Notes: a model not told the origin generated them from the letters alone. Shown: positions 42,421-52,418, counted from the first letter of the stretch. The stretch is DNA of 64,000 nt from Paenibacillus sediminis (GCF_017873765.1 NZ_JAGGKP010000001.1:1178001-1242000), one strand, 5' to 3'. Numbers and translations are program-made.

Positions 42421-43749
42421 ATGGAAAGTGACAGGTACGTATTGAATTTATTTTTGATTGTTTTACTCATAGCTCTGAGCGCATTTTTTGTAGCTGTGGA
42501 ATTTGCAATTGTTAAGATCCGTCCTAGCCGTGTAGATCAGATGGTTGCCGAAGGAAGAAATGGCGCCCTTGCAGTTAAGCAAGTCGTATCCAACTTAGAT
42601 GGATATCTGTCTACAAGCCAGCTTGGTATTACAATTACTTCCCTGATTCTTGGTTGGCTTGGTGAACCGACGATCGAGAAAATATTGCATCCGTTATTCC
42701 ACTTGCTGGATTTGCCGGATAAGTTTAATTCCGTTCTATCTTTCGTTATTGCTTTTGTGCTGATTACGTATGTTCACGTTGTAGCCGGAGAACTTGCACC
42801 GAAATCGATTGCGATTCAAAAGGCTGAGAAGATTGCTCTTTTTACAGCGCGGCCTATTATTTGGTTTAACAAAATCGCACATCCATTTATTTGGCTGCTC
42901 AATGTATCCTCGAATCGAATTGTGAAATGGATGGGGATTGAGCCTGTATCCGAGCATGAAGAAGCTCATACGGAAGAAGAGTTGCAAATTATTATTAATG
43001 AAAGCTTTGAGAGCGGTAAAATCAATCAAAATGAGTATGGATACGTAAGTCGAATCTTTGCATTTGATGAACTGCTTGCGAAAGAAATTATGGTTCCGCG
43101 TACAGATATGGTTGTTTTGTACACGAACAAGTCAGCTGAAGAAAATCGCAAAATTATTAAAGAAGAGCGTTATACTCGTTTCCCTGTAGTTACAGAGAGC
43201 AAAGACAATGTTGTTGGTATGATCAATACGAAACAATACTTTTTGGAACACGAGGATAACCCTGATCTAGATTTAACAAGCTTGATCCATCCGGTGATGA
43301 CCGTTTCCGAGACGATTCCGCTCAGTAAGCTGCTTAAGAAGATGCAGAAGGAACGTTCTCATATGGCCATTCTTATTGACGAATATGGCGGTACATCCGG
43401 GATGGTAACCATTGAAGATATATTGGAAGAAATCGTTGGTGAAATTAGAGACGAGTTTGATGATGAGGAAACTTCTGATATCGTTCAAGTCGAAGAGAAT
43501 CACCTTATCGTTGACGGGAAAGTGCTTATTTCTCAAATTAATGATTTATTACTCGTTGATATAGAGAATGAAGAGCTTGATACGATTGGCGGTTGGTTGT
43601 ATGGTGAGAATATGGACCTCAAAGAAGGCGATCAATCCCACTACAAAGATCTAGTCTTTACCGTCCTGGAAAAAGAAGAACACCGTATTCGCAAACTTGA
43701 AATTCAAAAAGTAACACCTGTTCAAGAGGAATTATCTTTAACATCTTAA
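42421..43749 (+). CDS. CNNM/CorC-type membrane protein (hemolysin family)
   Basis: 442 residues: CNNM membrane domain (about 1-190, three to four helices, VVAGELAPKSIAIQ signature), two CBS domains (about 205-330, MVPRTDMVVL and MAILIDEYGGTSGMVTIEDILEEIVGEI) and a CorC/HlyC domain at the C-terminus. Family members export Mg2+ (MpfA/YhdP). It has its own promoter. The historical hemolysin label does not imply a toxin. Confidence 0.92.
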   Translation: MESDRYVLNLFLIVLLIALSAFFVAVEFAIVKIRPSRVDQMVAEGRNGALAVKQVVSNLDGYLSTSQLGITITSLILGWLGEPTIEKILHPLFHLLDLPDKFNSVLSFVIAFVLITYVHVVAGELAPKSIAIQKAEKIALFTARPIIWFNKIAHPFIWLLNVSSNRIVKWMGIEPVSEHEEAHTEEELQIIINESFESGKINQNEYGYVSRIFAFDELLAKEIMVPRTDMVVLYTNKSAEENRKIIKEERYTRFPVVTESKDNVVGMINTKQYFLEHEDNPDLDLTSLIHPVMTVSETIPLSKLLKKMQKERSHMAILIDEYGGTSGMVTIEDILEEIVGEIRDEFDDEETSDIVQVEENHLIVDGKVLISQINDLLLVDIENEELDTIGGWLYGENMDLKEGDQSHYKDLVFTVLEKEEHRIRKLEIQKVTPVQEELSLTS

Positions 43750-43839
43750 ACATGATATGAGCATCGGAGGCATTTTTCCGGTGCTTTTTTCTATGCTAAA
43801 ATAGATTTAATTAATCATCAACGAAAGAAGGGTCCACCC

Positions 43840-44799
43840 TTGAGACGGGGAAGATTTGCACCAACACCATCTGGAATGATACATCTTGGAAACGCACGTA
43901 CTGCCCTCCTCGCATGGTTACAGATGAGAGCTGTAAGAGGTGAATTCATTCTTCGTGTCGAAGATATTGATATTCACCGCTCTAAACCGCATATTGCTGA
44001 ACAAATCATCGATGATCTGTACTGGCTCGGTATTGACTGGGATGAGGGCCCTGATGTAGGAGGCTCTTATGGACCATATCGGCAAAGCGAAAGACAGCAT
44101 CTATACGAACAAGCGCTGTTAAAGCTGTCACAAGGGCAATATCTCTATCCTTGTTACTGCAGCCGAGCGCAATTGCTCAGTGTTGCCAGTGCGCCGCACG
44201 GGATTGCTTCAGAGGGACCTGCTTATAACGGACAATGCCGCTCGTTAACAACTGAACAGAGATTGGTAAAGGCAGCTGACAAAGTACCTTCCCTCCGCTT
44301 TAAGACTCCTGAAGGGAACATTTCTTTTGCTGATCAAATTGCTGGTCTTCAGTCGTTCTCGGCAAGTTATGGCGGTGACTTTATCGTCAAGAGAGCGGAT
44401 GGCATCATCTCTTATCAACTGGCTGTCGTCGTGGATGATGCTGCGATGGGTATTACCGACGTGCTGCGCGGATGGGATTTACTTGATTCAACGCCGCGTC
44501 AGCTGCTTCTTTACAAAGCTCTTGGACTTAACGCTCCAAGCTTCGCACACGTACCACTGCTTTATGGACCAGATGGTCAGCGACTCGCTAAGCGTCACGG
44601 AGCGATCGCACTTCATTCCATTCGAGCACAGGGCATTTCTCCTGAGAAAGTTGTAGGGTATCTTGCATACATGAGCGGACTTATTCCGAAGCCAGAGCCC
44701 GTGAAAGCATCTGAACTCATCGAACACTTCGAACCGAAAGCAGTATCCACTACACCCTTTACGCTTAACGAACAAATTTTAGAGCAATTATTACTATAA
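43840..44799 (+). CDS. gluQ: Glutamyl-Q tRNA(Asp) synthetase
   Basis: 319 residues, half the size of GluRS because the anticodon-binding domain is missing. HIGH-like [20 protein letters not shown]-like QRLAKRHG and a zinc site CYCSRAQL...YNGQCR are present. It attaches glutamate to the queuosine base of tRNA-Asp. The start is TTG at 43840, with AAGAAGGG upstream. It converges with the SDR gene, and the two coding regions overlap by 6 bases. Confidence 0.92.
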   Translation: MRRGRFAPTPSGMIHLGNARTALLAWLQMRAVRGEFILRVEDIDIHRSKPHIAEQIIDDLYWLGIDWDEGPDVGGSYGPYRQSERQHLYEQALLKLSQGQYLYPCYCSRAQLLSVASAPHGIASEGPAYNGQCRSLTTEQRLVKAADKVPSLRFKTPEGNISFADQIAGLQSFSASYGGDFIVKRADGIISYQLAVVVDDAAMGITDVLRGWDLLDSTPRQLLLYKALGLNAPSFAHVPLLYGPDGQRLAKRHGAIALHSIRAQGISPEKVVGYLAYMSGLIPKPEPVKASELIEHFEPKAVSTTPFTLNEQILEQLLL

Positions 44800-45600
44800 A
44801 AGTGACTCAGCACCATCGATCACAATTTGCGCCCCTGTAATGTGGGCAGCTTCGTTCGATGCAAGAAAAGCTACGAGATCCGCTACATTTTCCGGCTTAC
44901 CAGGTCCATCTGCAAGCGGCTGGCTTCCTTCGGGATACTCGACTGGGATAATAATTTCTTTGAGTTCATCGGTCTGCACCGTGCTTTGATCTATGTTCGT
45001 TGAAATCGCGCCTGGGCAAATTACATTGACGCGAATTTTAAACTTGGCAAGCTCTAGTGCGGCCATTTTTGCAAAGGCAACTTGTCCCGCTTTGGACGTA
45101 CTGTATGCAGACATGCCGAATCCAGAAAATCGCACATTCCCATTGATCGAGCTGGTAATGATGATGCTTCCACCACCCCTTTTTTTCAAGTGAGGAATCG
45201 CATATTTTACGGTCAAAAATGTACCATTCAAGTTCACGCGCAGCGTCTGCTCCCAATCACCCACATCCATATCCTCAATTGGAGCCAGCACACCGTTAAT
45301 ACCCGCATTCGCAAATACGATATCTACACCGCCGAATGTTTTTACGGTTTCCAGAACTGCCTCTTCCACTCGCTTCGGGTCAGCTGTGTCAACGTCAAAC
45401 GCTCTTGACGAGCCTGCCTTCATTTTGTTAATATCTTGTTCTGTCTGTTCTGTTCGCTCATCCTTCAAATCAAACAGTGCCACCTTCGCTCCTTGCTGAG
45501 CTAACTTAACAGCAGCGGCTTTGCCGATACCCGAACCGGCACCTGTGACAATCGCTGTTTTACCCGCAAATCGCTGTGAATCTTTTATCTGTTCATTCAT
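44794..45600 (-). CDS. Short-chain dehydrogenase/reductase
   Basis: 268 residues, classical [14 protein letters not shown] (cofactor loop), NAGI at about 97, catalytic Ser in ITSSING and YSTSK (Tyr/Lys). DLKDE after strand 2 suggests NAD(H). Substrate unknown. It ends inside the last codons of gluQ on the opposite strand. Confidence 0.92.
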   Translation of the reverse strand: MNEQIKDSQRFAGKTAIVTGAGSGIGKAAAVKLAQQGAKVALFDLKDERTEQTEQDINKMKAGSSRAFDVDTADPKRVEEAVLETVKTFGGVDIVFANAGINGVLAPIEDMDVGDWEQTLRVNLNGTFLTVKYAIPHLKKRGGGSIIITSSINGNVRFSGFGMSAYSTSKAGQVAFAKMAALELAKFKIRVNVICPGAISTNIDQSTVQTDELKEIIIPVEYPEGSQPLADGPGKPENVADLVAFLASNEAAHITGAQIVIDGAESLL

Positions 45601-45884
45601 TACCGCGCACTCCTTCGACCTTATATCATGTCATTTATAAAGATTACCCAAAACAGCGCCGCTTCTAATCATAAAAAACAAAAAACTTCATTTATTTGTG
45701 AAACTATTTCCTGTTTGTGACGTAATTAATATGGAGATTCCATTTTATTAGCAATGTTGATCAAATTTTGAACATTTGTATTTTTGGACAATCTTTATAC
45801 ATTCTATAAGCTATTTTTAAGGAATTTTTAAGCTAGGCAATCTACAATGAAAACTGTGAAATAACTTATTCAGAGGTGATTCCA

Positions 45885-46124
45885 ATGAGAATGATCATTA
45901 ACTTTCAAAACAGACCTGTACCTGTATATTTCGACAATGACAATAAACAATCTACTCAAAAAATATTAAAACTGCTCAGCAGCGCACTGGAACATAAATT
46001 TCAATATGGTAAAAATGCTTTGAAAAAATGTCTGAATTCGCTTATTAGCATCGAGATTGAAGGATCTGAGGCGATACTTCACAGCAAGAGCGAGAATGAC
46101 ACGTTAGCTTTATCACTGTATTAA
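45885..46124 (+). CDS. Small protein of unknown function
   Basis: 79 residues from the ATG at 45885 (AGAGGTGATT ribosome site); the GTG at 45876 lies in the ribosome site. Soluble, basic in the middle (KNALKKCLNSL), no recognised motif. It has a clear downstream terminator and a 280-base upstream region, so it is expressed as a single gene. I do not recognise the family. Confidence 0.65.
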   Translation: MRMIINFQNRPVPVYFDNDNKQSTQKILKLLSSALEHKFQYGKNALKKCLNSLISIEIEGSEAILHSKSENDTLALSLY

Positions 46125-46137
46125 TCGTCAGAAGCAG

Positions 46138-46182
46138 AAAAGGAGCCTATCCGTCTAATTGAACGGATGGGCTCCTTTTTTA
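46138..46182 (+). terminator. Terminator of the small gene
   Basis: GGAGCCTATCCGT / ACGGATGGGCTCC stem with TTTTTT. Confidence 0.9.
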
Positions 46183-46195
46183 TATGAAGTGCGGA

Positions 46196-46969
46196 TTAAA
46201 ATTGATAACAAAGATAGCTGAGGTTACCAAAATCATAACTACGATAAATAACCTTAGCCTCGTGATTCTCATCTGCACTTCCTAGCGCGATAAAGAAAGG
46301 AACGAAATGCTCTGGTCTTGGAACGGCATCCACAGCATATGGAGCGATGGATCGGTAGTTGAAAAGCGATTCATAATCTTTAGACTCCACTTTATCGATG
46401 AGCCAATCGTCAAATTCAACGGCCCAAGATTCGATGGATGTGGCATTGAAATTAGCTCTTCTTAAGTTATGAACTGTTACGCCGCTGCCGATGATAAGAA
46501 TATCTTCGTTGCCTAGACCGCGCAGTGCCTCACCGATTTTAAATTGAACTTCTGGCGAGAGAAACGGATGGACAGAAATTTGGACAACAGGAATGTTAGC
46601 TTCAGGATACATCCGGTGCAGCAATGTCCATGATCCGTGATCAAGCCCCCGCTGATCGTTCGTTTGAGTCTTAATACCTTGATCCGACATCAATTGCTGA
46701 ATTCGGGAAGCGAGCTCTGGTGAACCTTTCGCACGATATTTAATCTGATACAATTCATCTGGGAAACCATAGAAATCATAAATCGTATCATATTCACCAT
46801 CAACAGATGAGATTGTCATCACATCGCTTTCCCAATGCGCTGTAAAAATAACGATAGCCTTAGGCTGAATTTGCTTTCCTAAACTTTGCAAAAATTGAGT
46901 GTATTCCGTATTCTCAATAGCCAACATAGGTGATCCATGTGCCAAAAATAATGAGGGTAACATATTCAT
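46196..46969 (-). CDS. LigB-type extradiol dioxygenase (4,5-DOPA dioxygenase-like, YgiD family)
   Basis: 257 residues: FLAHGSPMLAI (metal His), FTAHWES, GLDHGSWTLLHRMYP and GSGVTVHNLRR, the metal-binding histidines of the YgiD/LigB group. It opens catechol rings at the extradiol position using Fe(II) or Zn(II). It is divergent from an hxlR gene across a TTACT-N7-AGTAA operator, which fits induction by catechols or quinones, as for catDE in B. subtilis. Confidence 0.9.
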   Translation of the reverse strand: MNMLPSLFLAHGSPMLAIENTEYTQFLQSLGKQIQPKAIVIFTAHWESDVMTISSVDGEYDTIYDFYGFPDELYQIKYRAKGSPELASRIQQLMSDQGIKTQTNDQRGLDHGSWTLLHRMYPEANIPVVQISVHPFLSPEVQFKIGEALRGLGNEDILIIGSGVTVHNLRRANFNATSIESWAVEFDDWLIDKVESKDYESLFNYRSIAPYAVDAVPRPEHFVPFFIALGSADENHEAKVIYRSYDFGNLSYLCYQF

Positions 46970-46990
46970 AACCTCCGCGCCTCTTATTAG

Positions 46991-47007
46991 TTACTAATTG
47001 TAAGTAA
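46991..47007. promoter_or_regulatory. HxlR/YodB-type operator, second copy
   Basis: TTACTAATTGTAAGTAA (TTACT-N7-AGTAA), 22 bases upstream of the LigB start. It shares 14 of 17 bases with the site at 8299-8315. A further CATTACTTTATGTA stretch at 47053-47066 is identical to 8297-8310. Confidence 0.6.
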
Positions 47008-47117
47008 TTATATTATTACAATTAACAAACGTCAAGTTATAGATTTCTATTACATTACTTTATGTATTTTATATATTATGTTATAATTTAAGTGTATTGA
47101 AATTGAGGTGAATCAAG

Positions 47118-47450
47118 ATGGACCAATCGACCCTTTGTCCTAGATTTGAAAAAGGGATGCAATTATTAAGCAAACGATGGACTGTCCTTATCATTTATCA
47201 ACTTCTATCCGGTCCTAAACGTTTTGGTACCATTGAATCTTCCATTCCAATCAGCGGCAGATTGCTGTCTGAACGTCTTAAGGATTTAGAAAGCGAAGGA
47301 ATTGTCAATCGGCATATCTATCCTGAAATTCCGGTCCGTATTGAATATTCGCTTACAGAGAAAGGCTTTGCTCTGGAACCGATTATTCGGGATATGGAAC
47401 AATGGTGCAAGCAGTGGATTGAACTGGAAGAAGAAACAACTGTACGATAA
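47118..47450 (+). CDS. HxlR-family redox-type regulator, paralogue
   Basis: 110 residues, close paralogue of the regulator at 8422 (shared LCPRFEKGM, RWT, LIIYQLLSGPKRF, ISGRLLSERLKDLE). It keeps the sensing cysteine at position 7; no second conserved cysteine is seen near the C-terminus. GAGGTGA precedes the ATG. It is divergent from the LigB gene and likely represses it. Confidence 0.88.
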   Translation: MDQSTLCPRFEKGMQLLSKRWTVLIIYQLLSGPKRFGTIESSIPISGRLLSERLKDLESEGIVNRHIYPEIPVRIEYSLTEKGFALEPIIRDMEQWCKQWIELEEETTVR

Positions 47451-47460
47451 ATATGTATGA

Positions 47461-47519
47461 AAAAGCAGCCATTCCTGAAGTGAACTGTGAAGTGACACCA
47501 TAAAGGAAAGGCTGCTTTT
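47461..47519 (+). terminator. Terminator of the second hxlR gene
   Basis: AAAAGCAGCC-A-TTCC / GGAA-A-GGCTGCTTTT stem. Confidence 0.8.
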
Positions 47520-47725
47520 GTCATAGGTATTAATTCGGCTTCAAATTCCCCGAACTCGTTACGCTTCCACTCCGCTCTAGGTCGGTCAACATAAATTTCA
47601 ATCCCGTTACGGTCTAGATCTCATTATGAGAATAGAAATATTTATTTACATCGCTGGTACATAGTATAATCTTACCATACAATTAGAACAGGCTATTCTA
47701 CAGCATTTGGAGGGGAAGATTTGTT

Positions 47726-48514
47726 ATGGCTCTAATCGAATGTCGTTTTTATTCAGAAGTATTGGGTCTTAGCACGTCAATGACCGTTATTTTACCTGAA
47801 CAAACAGCAACTCAAATAGGTATGCAGAACGTGAAGCGAAGTCATTTGAACCCTGCTCTCTATCTTCTGCATGGTCTGTCGGACGACGATTCGATTTGGA
47901 TCAGACGCACGTCCATAGAACGATATGTCTCTGAGATGGGCTTAGCCGTTGTCATGCCCCAGGTTCATCTTAGTTTCTACACTGACATGGCCTATGGCAG
48001 ACGTTACTGGACCTTTATTAGTGAAGAGCTGCCTCGTATTGCCCGCTCTTTCTTCCCGTTGTCTAGTGCAAGAGATGACAATTTTGTGGCCGGCTTATCC
48101 ATGGGCGGATATGGTGCCTTCAAGCTGGCACTTTCTAACCCAGACCAATTCGCCGCTGCGGCTAGCTTATCTGGAGCACTCAATATGGCGAACCCTGTTT
48201 TCCGAGGTCCAGAATGGCAGAACACTTCATTAAACTATACCCATGTGTTTGGAGAAGAAAGCATTGAGGGAACTCCAAATGATTTGTTCTGGTTGCTGAA
48301 GCAATGTGAACAATCTGAGGGGCCTAAGCCTAAGTTGTACCAATGTTGCGGAACAGAAGATTTTTTATATGAGGATAATCAATTATTTCGGCAAGCGGCC
48401 GAGCAAACAAATTTCTCTTATACATACGAAGAAGGTCCGGGCTCACATGAATGGGGGTATTGGGATGCGAAAATTCAAGACGTATTAAAATGGCTTCCAC
48501 TCCGTAACGAGTAA
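47726..48514 (+). CDS. Esterase, FrmB/Ag85-type alpha/beta hydrolase
   Basis: 262 residues. [14 protein letters not shown] (oxyanion region), nucleophile [14 protein letters not shown] (Ser about 127) and the final His in [11 protein letters not shown]. It resembles S-formylglutathione hydrolase/tributyrin esterases. It is cytoplasmic, without signal peptide. It may form a unit with the membrane-protein gene 26 bases downstream. Confidence 0.9.
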   Translation: MALIECRFYSEVLGLSTSMTVILPEQTATQIGMQNVKRSHLNPALYLLHGLSDDDSIWIRRTSIERYVSEMGLAVVMPQVHLSFYTDMAYGRRYWTFISEELPRIARSFFPLSSARDDNFVAGLSMGGYGAFKLALSNPDQFAAAASLSGALNMANPVFRGPEWQNTSLNYTHVFGEESIEGTPNDLFWLLKQCEQSEGPKPKLYQCCGTEDFLYEDNQLFRQAAEQTNFSYTYEEGPGSHEWGYWDAKIQDVLKWLPLRNE

Positions 48515-48540
48515 TAAAATAACGATAAAGGAAGTGTTTT

Positions 48541-49065
48541 ATGAATCAGCATATTTCATTTTTGCTGCCAGCGGTTTTAATTTTATGGGGGTTATATCGC
48601 CGTGTTAGAAGAAACGTAGGACTTCAGCTTATTGTGAAGAGAAGGCTCTATATGAGGATCATCATATTTTCACTTCTTGCACTTCTTGCATTATCCTACT
48701 CCGTTCGTCAGCATAGCTTCATCATTTATGATGTGTTGGGGGTCGTCTTGGGAGGCATTTTGTTAACTGTATCGATTCGAACAACAACATATGAAGAGCA
48801 TGACAATAGATGGCATTATAGGCCCAATACGACAATCGGGATGATCATTATTGCACTATTCATTTACAGAATTGGTTATCGATTATACTTCATGTATCAA
48901 ATGATGACATCGATGGAAAATAACAATTACGGGTCTTTGAATGACTTTTCCAAAGATCCTCTGACCATTGCAGTGCTTTGTATACTTGTAACCTATTACA
49001 TCGGGTTTAATATTCATCTTATACGCAAGGCAAATACATTAATGGTTACACAGCCTAATCAATAA
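48541..49065 (+). CDS. Four-to-five-helix membrane protein (CcdC/DUF1453-like)
   Basis: 174 residues with about five helices and basic connecting loops (RRVRRNVGLQLIVKRRLYMR). The layout resembles CcdC-type proteins, but the match is from general form only. It follows the esterase gene closely and has a downstream terminator. Confidence 0.55.
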   Translation: MNQHISFLLPAVLILWGLYRRVRRNVGLQLIVKRRLYMRIIIFSLLALLALSYSVRQHSFIIYDVLGVVLGGILLTVSIRTTTYEEHDNRWHYRPNTTIGMIIIALFIYRIGYRLYFMYQMMTSMENNNYGSLNDFSKDPLTIAVLCILVTYYIGFNIHLIRKANTLMVTQPNQ

Positions 49066-49075
49066 ATCGGAATTA

Positions 49076-49106
49076 AAAAGAGTCGCTTTCTACAAGTGGC
49101 TCTTTT
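49076..49106 (+). terminator. Terminator
   Basis: AAAAGAGTCGCTT / AAGTGGCTCTTTT stem with G-T pairs. Confidence 0.7.
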
Positions 49107-49279
49107 CTATACTTATTCTAGCCCTTTGAAGAAATCTTCAACTTCAGCATTAGAGCCTTGCCTAAGCTCAGATCATGAACCACCCCTAGGATGCGACAGT
49201 CGTCACATTGAAACCTCCCATCACGACACATTCACCCCCATATAAGTAATCTCAATAACAGCACGCTAGCTCTATGAAA

Positions 49280-49888
49280 CTACTTTACATTCTCCCACTT
49301 CGTCCACATTTCACGCGGATTGAGCTCGTATACGCCGTCCTCGCGGTACATAAATTGGTGCATAATGAATTCCCGCCGTATTGTGGCGAAATCTTCATGG
49401 TACTGTTTAATGAACTCGTTAATTTCCTTCTCACTGTAAGAACGGCCGGGTTCAAGCTGCTCAGCCATATGCTGCAGGGCAATAAGCTTTTTCTTATATT
49501 GAGCAGGAATTTGCTTCAGTCTGCCATCTTTGGCGAAAAAATTGCGCACTACAGATTCCTTAAGTGACTCATTCACCTGATGATCCATCCTCTCTTCACC
49601 TCCCTTGTGCAAAATAAAATTGATCGTCGCCTGAGCTGACTTCTCAATAAAATACGGGTTAATGGAGAAATATACCGTATTCTTATCTCTCCGTTCTTTG
49701 ATGAGTGCGGCTTCCCTTAATTTGGCGGCATGGTGTGTTACTGTCGGTTGAGAAATGTTCAATTTCTCAGCCAATGCTTGACCGTGAAGTTCGCCTTCAG
49801 CCAGTAAAAAAAGCATCCGCAGTCTAGTGGGATCAGCTAATGCTTTATGATAAGCAACCATTTTCTCGAGCTGCATCGTATGGAACAC
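49280..49888 (-). CDS. ArsR-type regulator fused to DUF2087
   Basis: 202 residues. N-terminal winged helix (about 10-80; LADPTRLRMLFLLAEGELHGQALAEKLNISQPTVTHHAAKLREAALI) and a C-terminal DUF2087 domain (about 125-195; LKQIPAQYKKKLIALQHMAEQLEPGRSYSEKEINEFI...). This fusion is common in Bacillota. No metal-binding cysteines. It is divergent from the YpdA gene. Confidence 0.88.
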   Translation of the reverse strand: MFHTMQLEKMVAYHKALADPTRLRMLFLLAEGELHGQALAEKLNISQPTVTHHAAKLREAALIKERRDKNTVYFSINPYFIEKSAQATINFILHKGGEERMDHQVNESLKESVVRNFFAKDGRLKQIPAQYKKKLIALQHMAEQLEPGRSYSEKEINEFIKQYHEDFATIRREFIMHQFMYREDGVYELNPREMWTKWENVK

Positions 49889-50075
49889 TCCTTCAGTATT
49901 TATATAATTTGTAAAATCATGAAATTAGCTATTCATCTAATTTGATACTAATCTAATTATAAAAGCGTGTCAAGCGCAAATGCGTGTGTTCACACTGGTA
50001 TTTGCACCTCATTTACGATAAGATGAGATTACTTGACTTTTTACATACGCATAATTGAAGGAGGATTTAAATAAT

Positions 50076-51053
50076 ATGGAAGACGTTATTATTATCGGCG
50101 CTGGACCGTGCGGAATTTCGGCTGCAATTGAATGCCAGAAACAAGGTTTATCTGCACTTATTATAGAAAAACACTTTGTCGTTCATTCGATTTATTTATA
50201 CCCAACACATATGCAGTTCTTTAGTACAGCAGAGATGCTTGAGATCGGAAATATTCCTTTCGCAACACCTAATGACAAACCATTTCGTCACGAAGCTCTT
50301 ACCTACTATCGGAGAGTCATTGATCACTATAAATTAAGAATTCAGTCCTACGAGGAAGCAACCACGATTGAACGTCAACAGGACGGTACGTTTGAAGTGC
50401 ATACAACGAAAAGCACTGGAACAAATCATGTGTATAAAGCGAAGAACGTCATTATCTCCACGGGTTACTTCGATCACCCTAATCTTCTTGGGATTCCTGG
50501 GGAAGATATGGACAAAGTGACGCACTACTTCAGAGAAGCCCATCCATACAGCGGTATGAAGGTAGCAATTATCGGGGGCAGCAATTCCGCTGTCGACGCC
50601 GCTATGGAACTGCTGCGTGTGGGTGCTAAGATCGACGTTATTTATCGCGGCGAAGATCTCTCCGGTAATATTAAACCTTGGGTGAAGCCGTTATTTGAGA
50701 GTATGGTTAATAAAGGACGAATCACACTGCACCTTTCTTCCCAAGTGACAAGTATTGAGCAGGACGTTATTCATTATCGTGATCGTGATGGGAATATTCA
50801 GACATTAGAAAATGATTTTGTACTTGCTTTAACGGGATTTAGACCTGATCGCAAGCTGCTTACTACGGCAGGTGTAGAGCTCGATGACAATCAGGATAAA
50901 CCGCATTATAATCCAGAGACGATGGAGTCAAACGTCCCAGGATTGTTCGTTGCGGGTGTTATTGCTTCCGGCAGCAATGCCAATGAAGTGTTTATCGAGA
51001 CAGGACGCGATCATGGTAAGCTGATTGCACAATATATTAAAGCGAAAGGTTAA
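50076..51053 (+). CDS. ypdA: YpdA-type NADPH-dependent flavoprotein (bacillithiol disulfide reductase)
   Basis: 325 residues. FAD motif IIGAGPCGISAAIE at the N-terminus, NADPH motif IIGGSNSAVDAAMELL at about 170, and the ALTGFRPD...GLFVAGVIASG end. The redox CxxC of thioredoxin reductase is absent, as expected for YpdA, which uses a single cysteine near the N-terminus (Cys14 region). It reduces oxidised bacillithiol. ATG 50076 follows AAGGAGG. It leads a two-gene unit with the DUF441 gene. Confidence 0.92.
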   Translation: MEDVIIIGAGPCGISAAIECQKQGLSALIIEKHFVVHSIYLYPTHMQFFSTAEMLEIGNIPFATPNDKPFRHEALTYYRRVIDHYKLRIQSYEEATTIERQQDGTFEVHTTKSTGTNHVYKAKNVIISTGYFDHPNLLGIPGEDMDKVTHYFREAHPYSGMKVAIIGGSNSAVDAAMELLRVGAKIDVIYRGEDLSGNIKPWVKPLFESMVNKGRITLHLSSQVTSIEQDVIHYRDRDGNIQTLENDFVLALTGFRPDRKLLTTAGVELDDNQDKPHYNPETMESNVPGLFVAGVIASGSNANEVFIETGRDHGKLIAQYIKAKG

Positions 51054-51078
51054 TTAAGTGAAAAGGAGATTAAATGCT

Positions 51079-51531
51079 ATGGCTCAGATCGATTATTCAT
51101 CGCTCATATTACTGCTGTTTGCAGCGCTTGGTTTAATAAGCAGCAATACACCCATTACAATCGCAATGATTGTGCTGCTGTTTATTCGAATCACTCATTT
51201 GCATCAAGCATTTCCTTGGCTTGAGAAATACGGCCTTACGGTCGGAATTATCGTTCTGACCATAGGCGTCATGTCTCCGCTTGCCAGCGGCAAAATCAGC
51301 TTAGAAACGATCGGATCAACTTTTCTTCATTGGAAGTCGCTGACTGCAATTGGGGTCGGCATCCTTGTCGCTTATCTTGGGGGCCGCGGAGCTGCCTTAA
51401 TGGCAACTAATCCTACAGTTGTTGCAGGTCTACTAATTGGAACCGTACTTGGTGTCGCCTTCTTAAAAGGCGTCCCTGTCGGTCCTTTAATCGCGGCGGG
51501 CCTTCTATCGCTCCTAATCGGCAAATCATAA
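51079..51531 (+). CDS. DUF441 membrane protein (YeaL type)
   Basis: 150 residues, four to five helices. [44 protein letters not shown] and [16 protein letters not shown] match the DUF441 family. ATG at 51079 follows AAAGGAG; the frame opens at 51058. It is 25 bases downstream of ypdA. Function unknown. Confidence 0.88.
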   Translation: MAQIDYSSLILLLFAALGLISSNTPITIAMIVLLFIRITHLHQAFPWLEKYGLTVGIIVLTIGVMSPLASGKISLETIGSTFLHWKSLTAIGVGILVAYLGGRGAALMATNPTVVAGLLIGTVLGVAFLKGVPVGPLIAAGLLSLLIGKS

Positions 51532-51534
51532 TGC

Positions 51535-51566
51535 ACAGCATCCGAACCTAAGATTCGAGATGCTGT
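51535..51566. terminator. Terminator between the ypdA unit and an ABC-exporter scar
   Basis: ACAGCATC / GATGCTGT with inner GAA/TTC pairing. The left part overlaps the last codons of the ABC remnant on the other strand. Confidence 0.55.
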
Positions 51567-51752
51567 ACATTATAACGCCTTGCGTAGCTGCCATCCATCT
51601 CCATTAATTGCTCGTGGGTACCGTGCTCGACAATCATTCTATTCTCCATCACCCAAATTTAATCGGCGTAAATTCCGACCCACGATAAGCGTTATAATAA
51701 TCCATTTGGTATAAGGCTTTACAAACCGAAAATAAACATTCCAATCTTTCAA
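51548..51752 (-). pseudogene. ABC exporter remnant with most of the gene deleted
   Basis: A TTG start at 51752 with AAGAGGTAAG upstream gives KDWNVYFRFVKPYTKWIIITLIVG, the first cytoplasmic segment and helix of a half-size ABC exporter. After ~25 codons this is joined to the gene's very end, read in another frame: YAD-stop-IWVMENRMIVEHGTHEQLM, then YARRYNVQHLES and TAG at 51548, the H-loop-distal tail of an ABC ATPase. A TAA stands where a leucine TTA is expected. About 500 residues are missing. The residues ITLIV near the joint also fit the TLIV that precedes the H-loop His, so the two gene ends may have recombined there. Confidence 0.7.
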
Positions 51753-51848
51753 AATTCTTACCTCTTTTCTCTAAGATCGCTGATCGTCATAAGTCATTTA
51801 ATATGTTATGTTATTAACATAGCCGTACCGACTTCAGGAGGATAAAAG

Positions 51849-52367
51849 ATGTCACGACGATTTGTAATCGAGGCGGTGATGGTTGCAATCTATGGCGAGT
51901 TATTGCTTCCATCAGAACCCGTAACATATATTGTACCTTATACAAGCCTTATGGAACTATATGAATTCAGGCACAGCCCTGAGTCGCTAATGACTGAACC
52001 CGAGGATGATCGGCACGTTAAACAAATAATTGACGAACTGATCACTTACATAGAACAGCCGCTTAATCATAAAAAGATTCAGAAGGCACTGCAAATACCA
52101 TGGACAAAAAGCCCGTCAATCCTGCTCAGCGAAAAAATTGAGCTTACTGTCATCAATGCACTCGATACCGCTCAATTTGGAGAGTTCATGGACCCTGTTG
52201 AGACCGAACTTGTACTAACTTCGCAGCGAGAAGGGATTCCAATATTAACAGATCAGATCGAATTTATTGAGCGAATTATATCTGCACAAATTCCGGTCGA
52301 AGTGTATGATATCAATGATTTCCAATTTGCTGTTGAGCAGTTTCCCATCATAAAAGACCCGCTGTAA
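51849..52367 (+). CDS. Conserved Paenibacillaceae-type protein of unknown function
   Basis: 172 residues, soluble, no signal peptide. The tone of the sequence (RRFVIEAVMVAIYGELL, YIVPYTSLMELYEFR, VEVYDINDFQFAVEQ) is that of proteins sometimes labelled ADP-heptose synthase in Paenibacillus, without visible nucleotidyltransferase motifs; I would not use that name. GGAGG precedes the ATG. Function unknown. Confidence 0.7.
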   Translation: MSRRFVIEAVMVAIYGELLLPSEPVTYIVPYTSLMELYEFRHSPESLMTEPEDDRHVKQIIDELITYIEQPLNHKKIQKALQIPWTKSPSILLSEKIELTVINALDTAQFGEFMDPVETELVLTSQREGIPILTDQIEFIERIISAQIPVEVYDINDFQFAVEQFPIIKDPL

Positions 52368-52376
52368 CAAACACAA

Positions 52377-52408
52377 AAAACTCCCTTCTCTTCTGAGAAA
52401 GGAGTTTT
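52377..52408. terminator. Bidirectional terminator
   Basis: AAAACTCCCTTCTC / GAGAAAGGAGTTTT. Confidence 0.85.
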
Positions 52409-52418
52409 ATTAACTGCC

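Noticed and set aside
47521..47640. 20-codon minus-strand frame ending SGNLKPN as a gene fragment
   Set aside because: Too short, no ribosome site and no recognisable parent gene.
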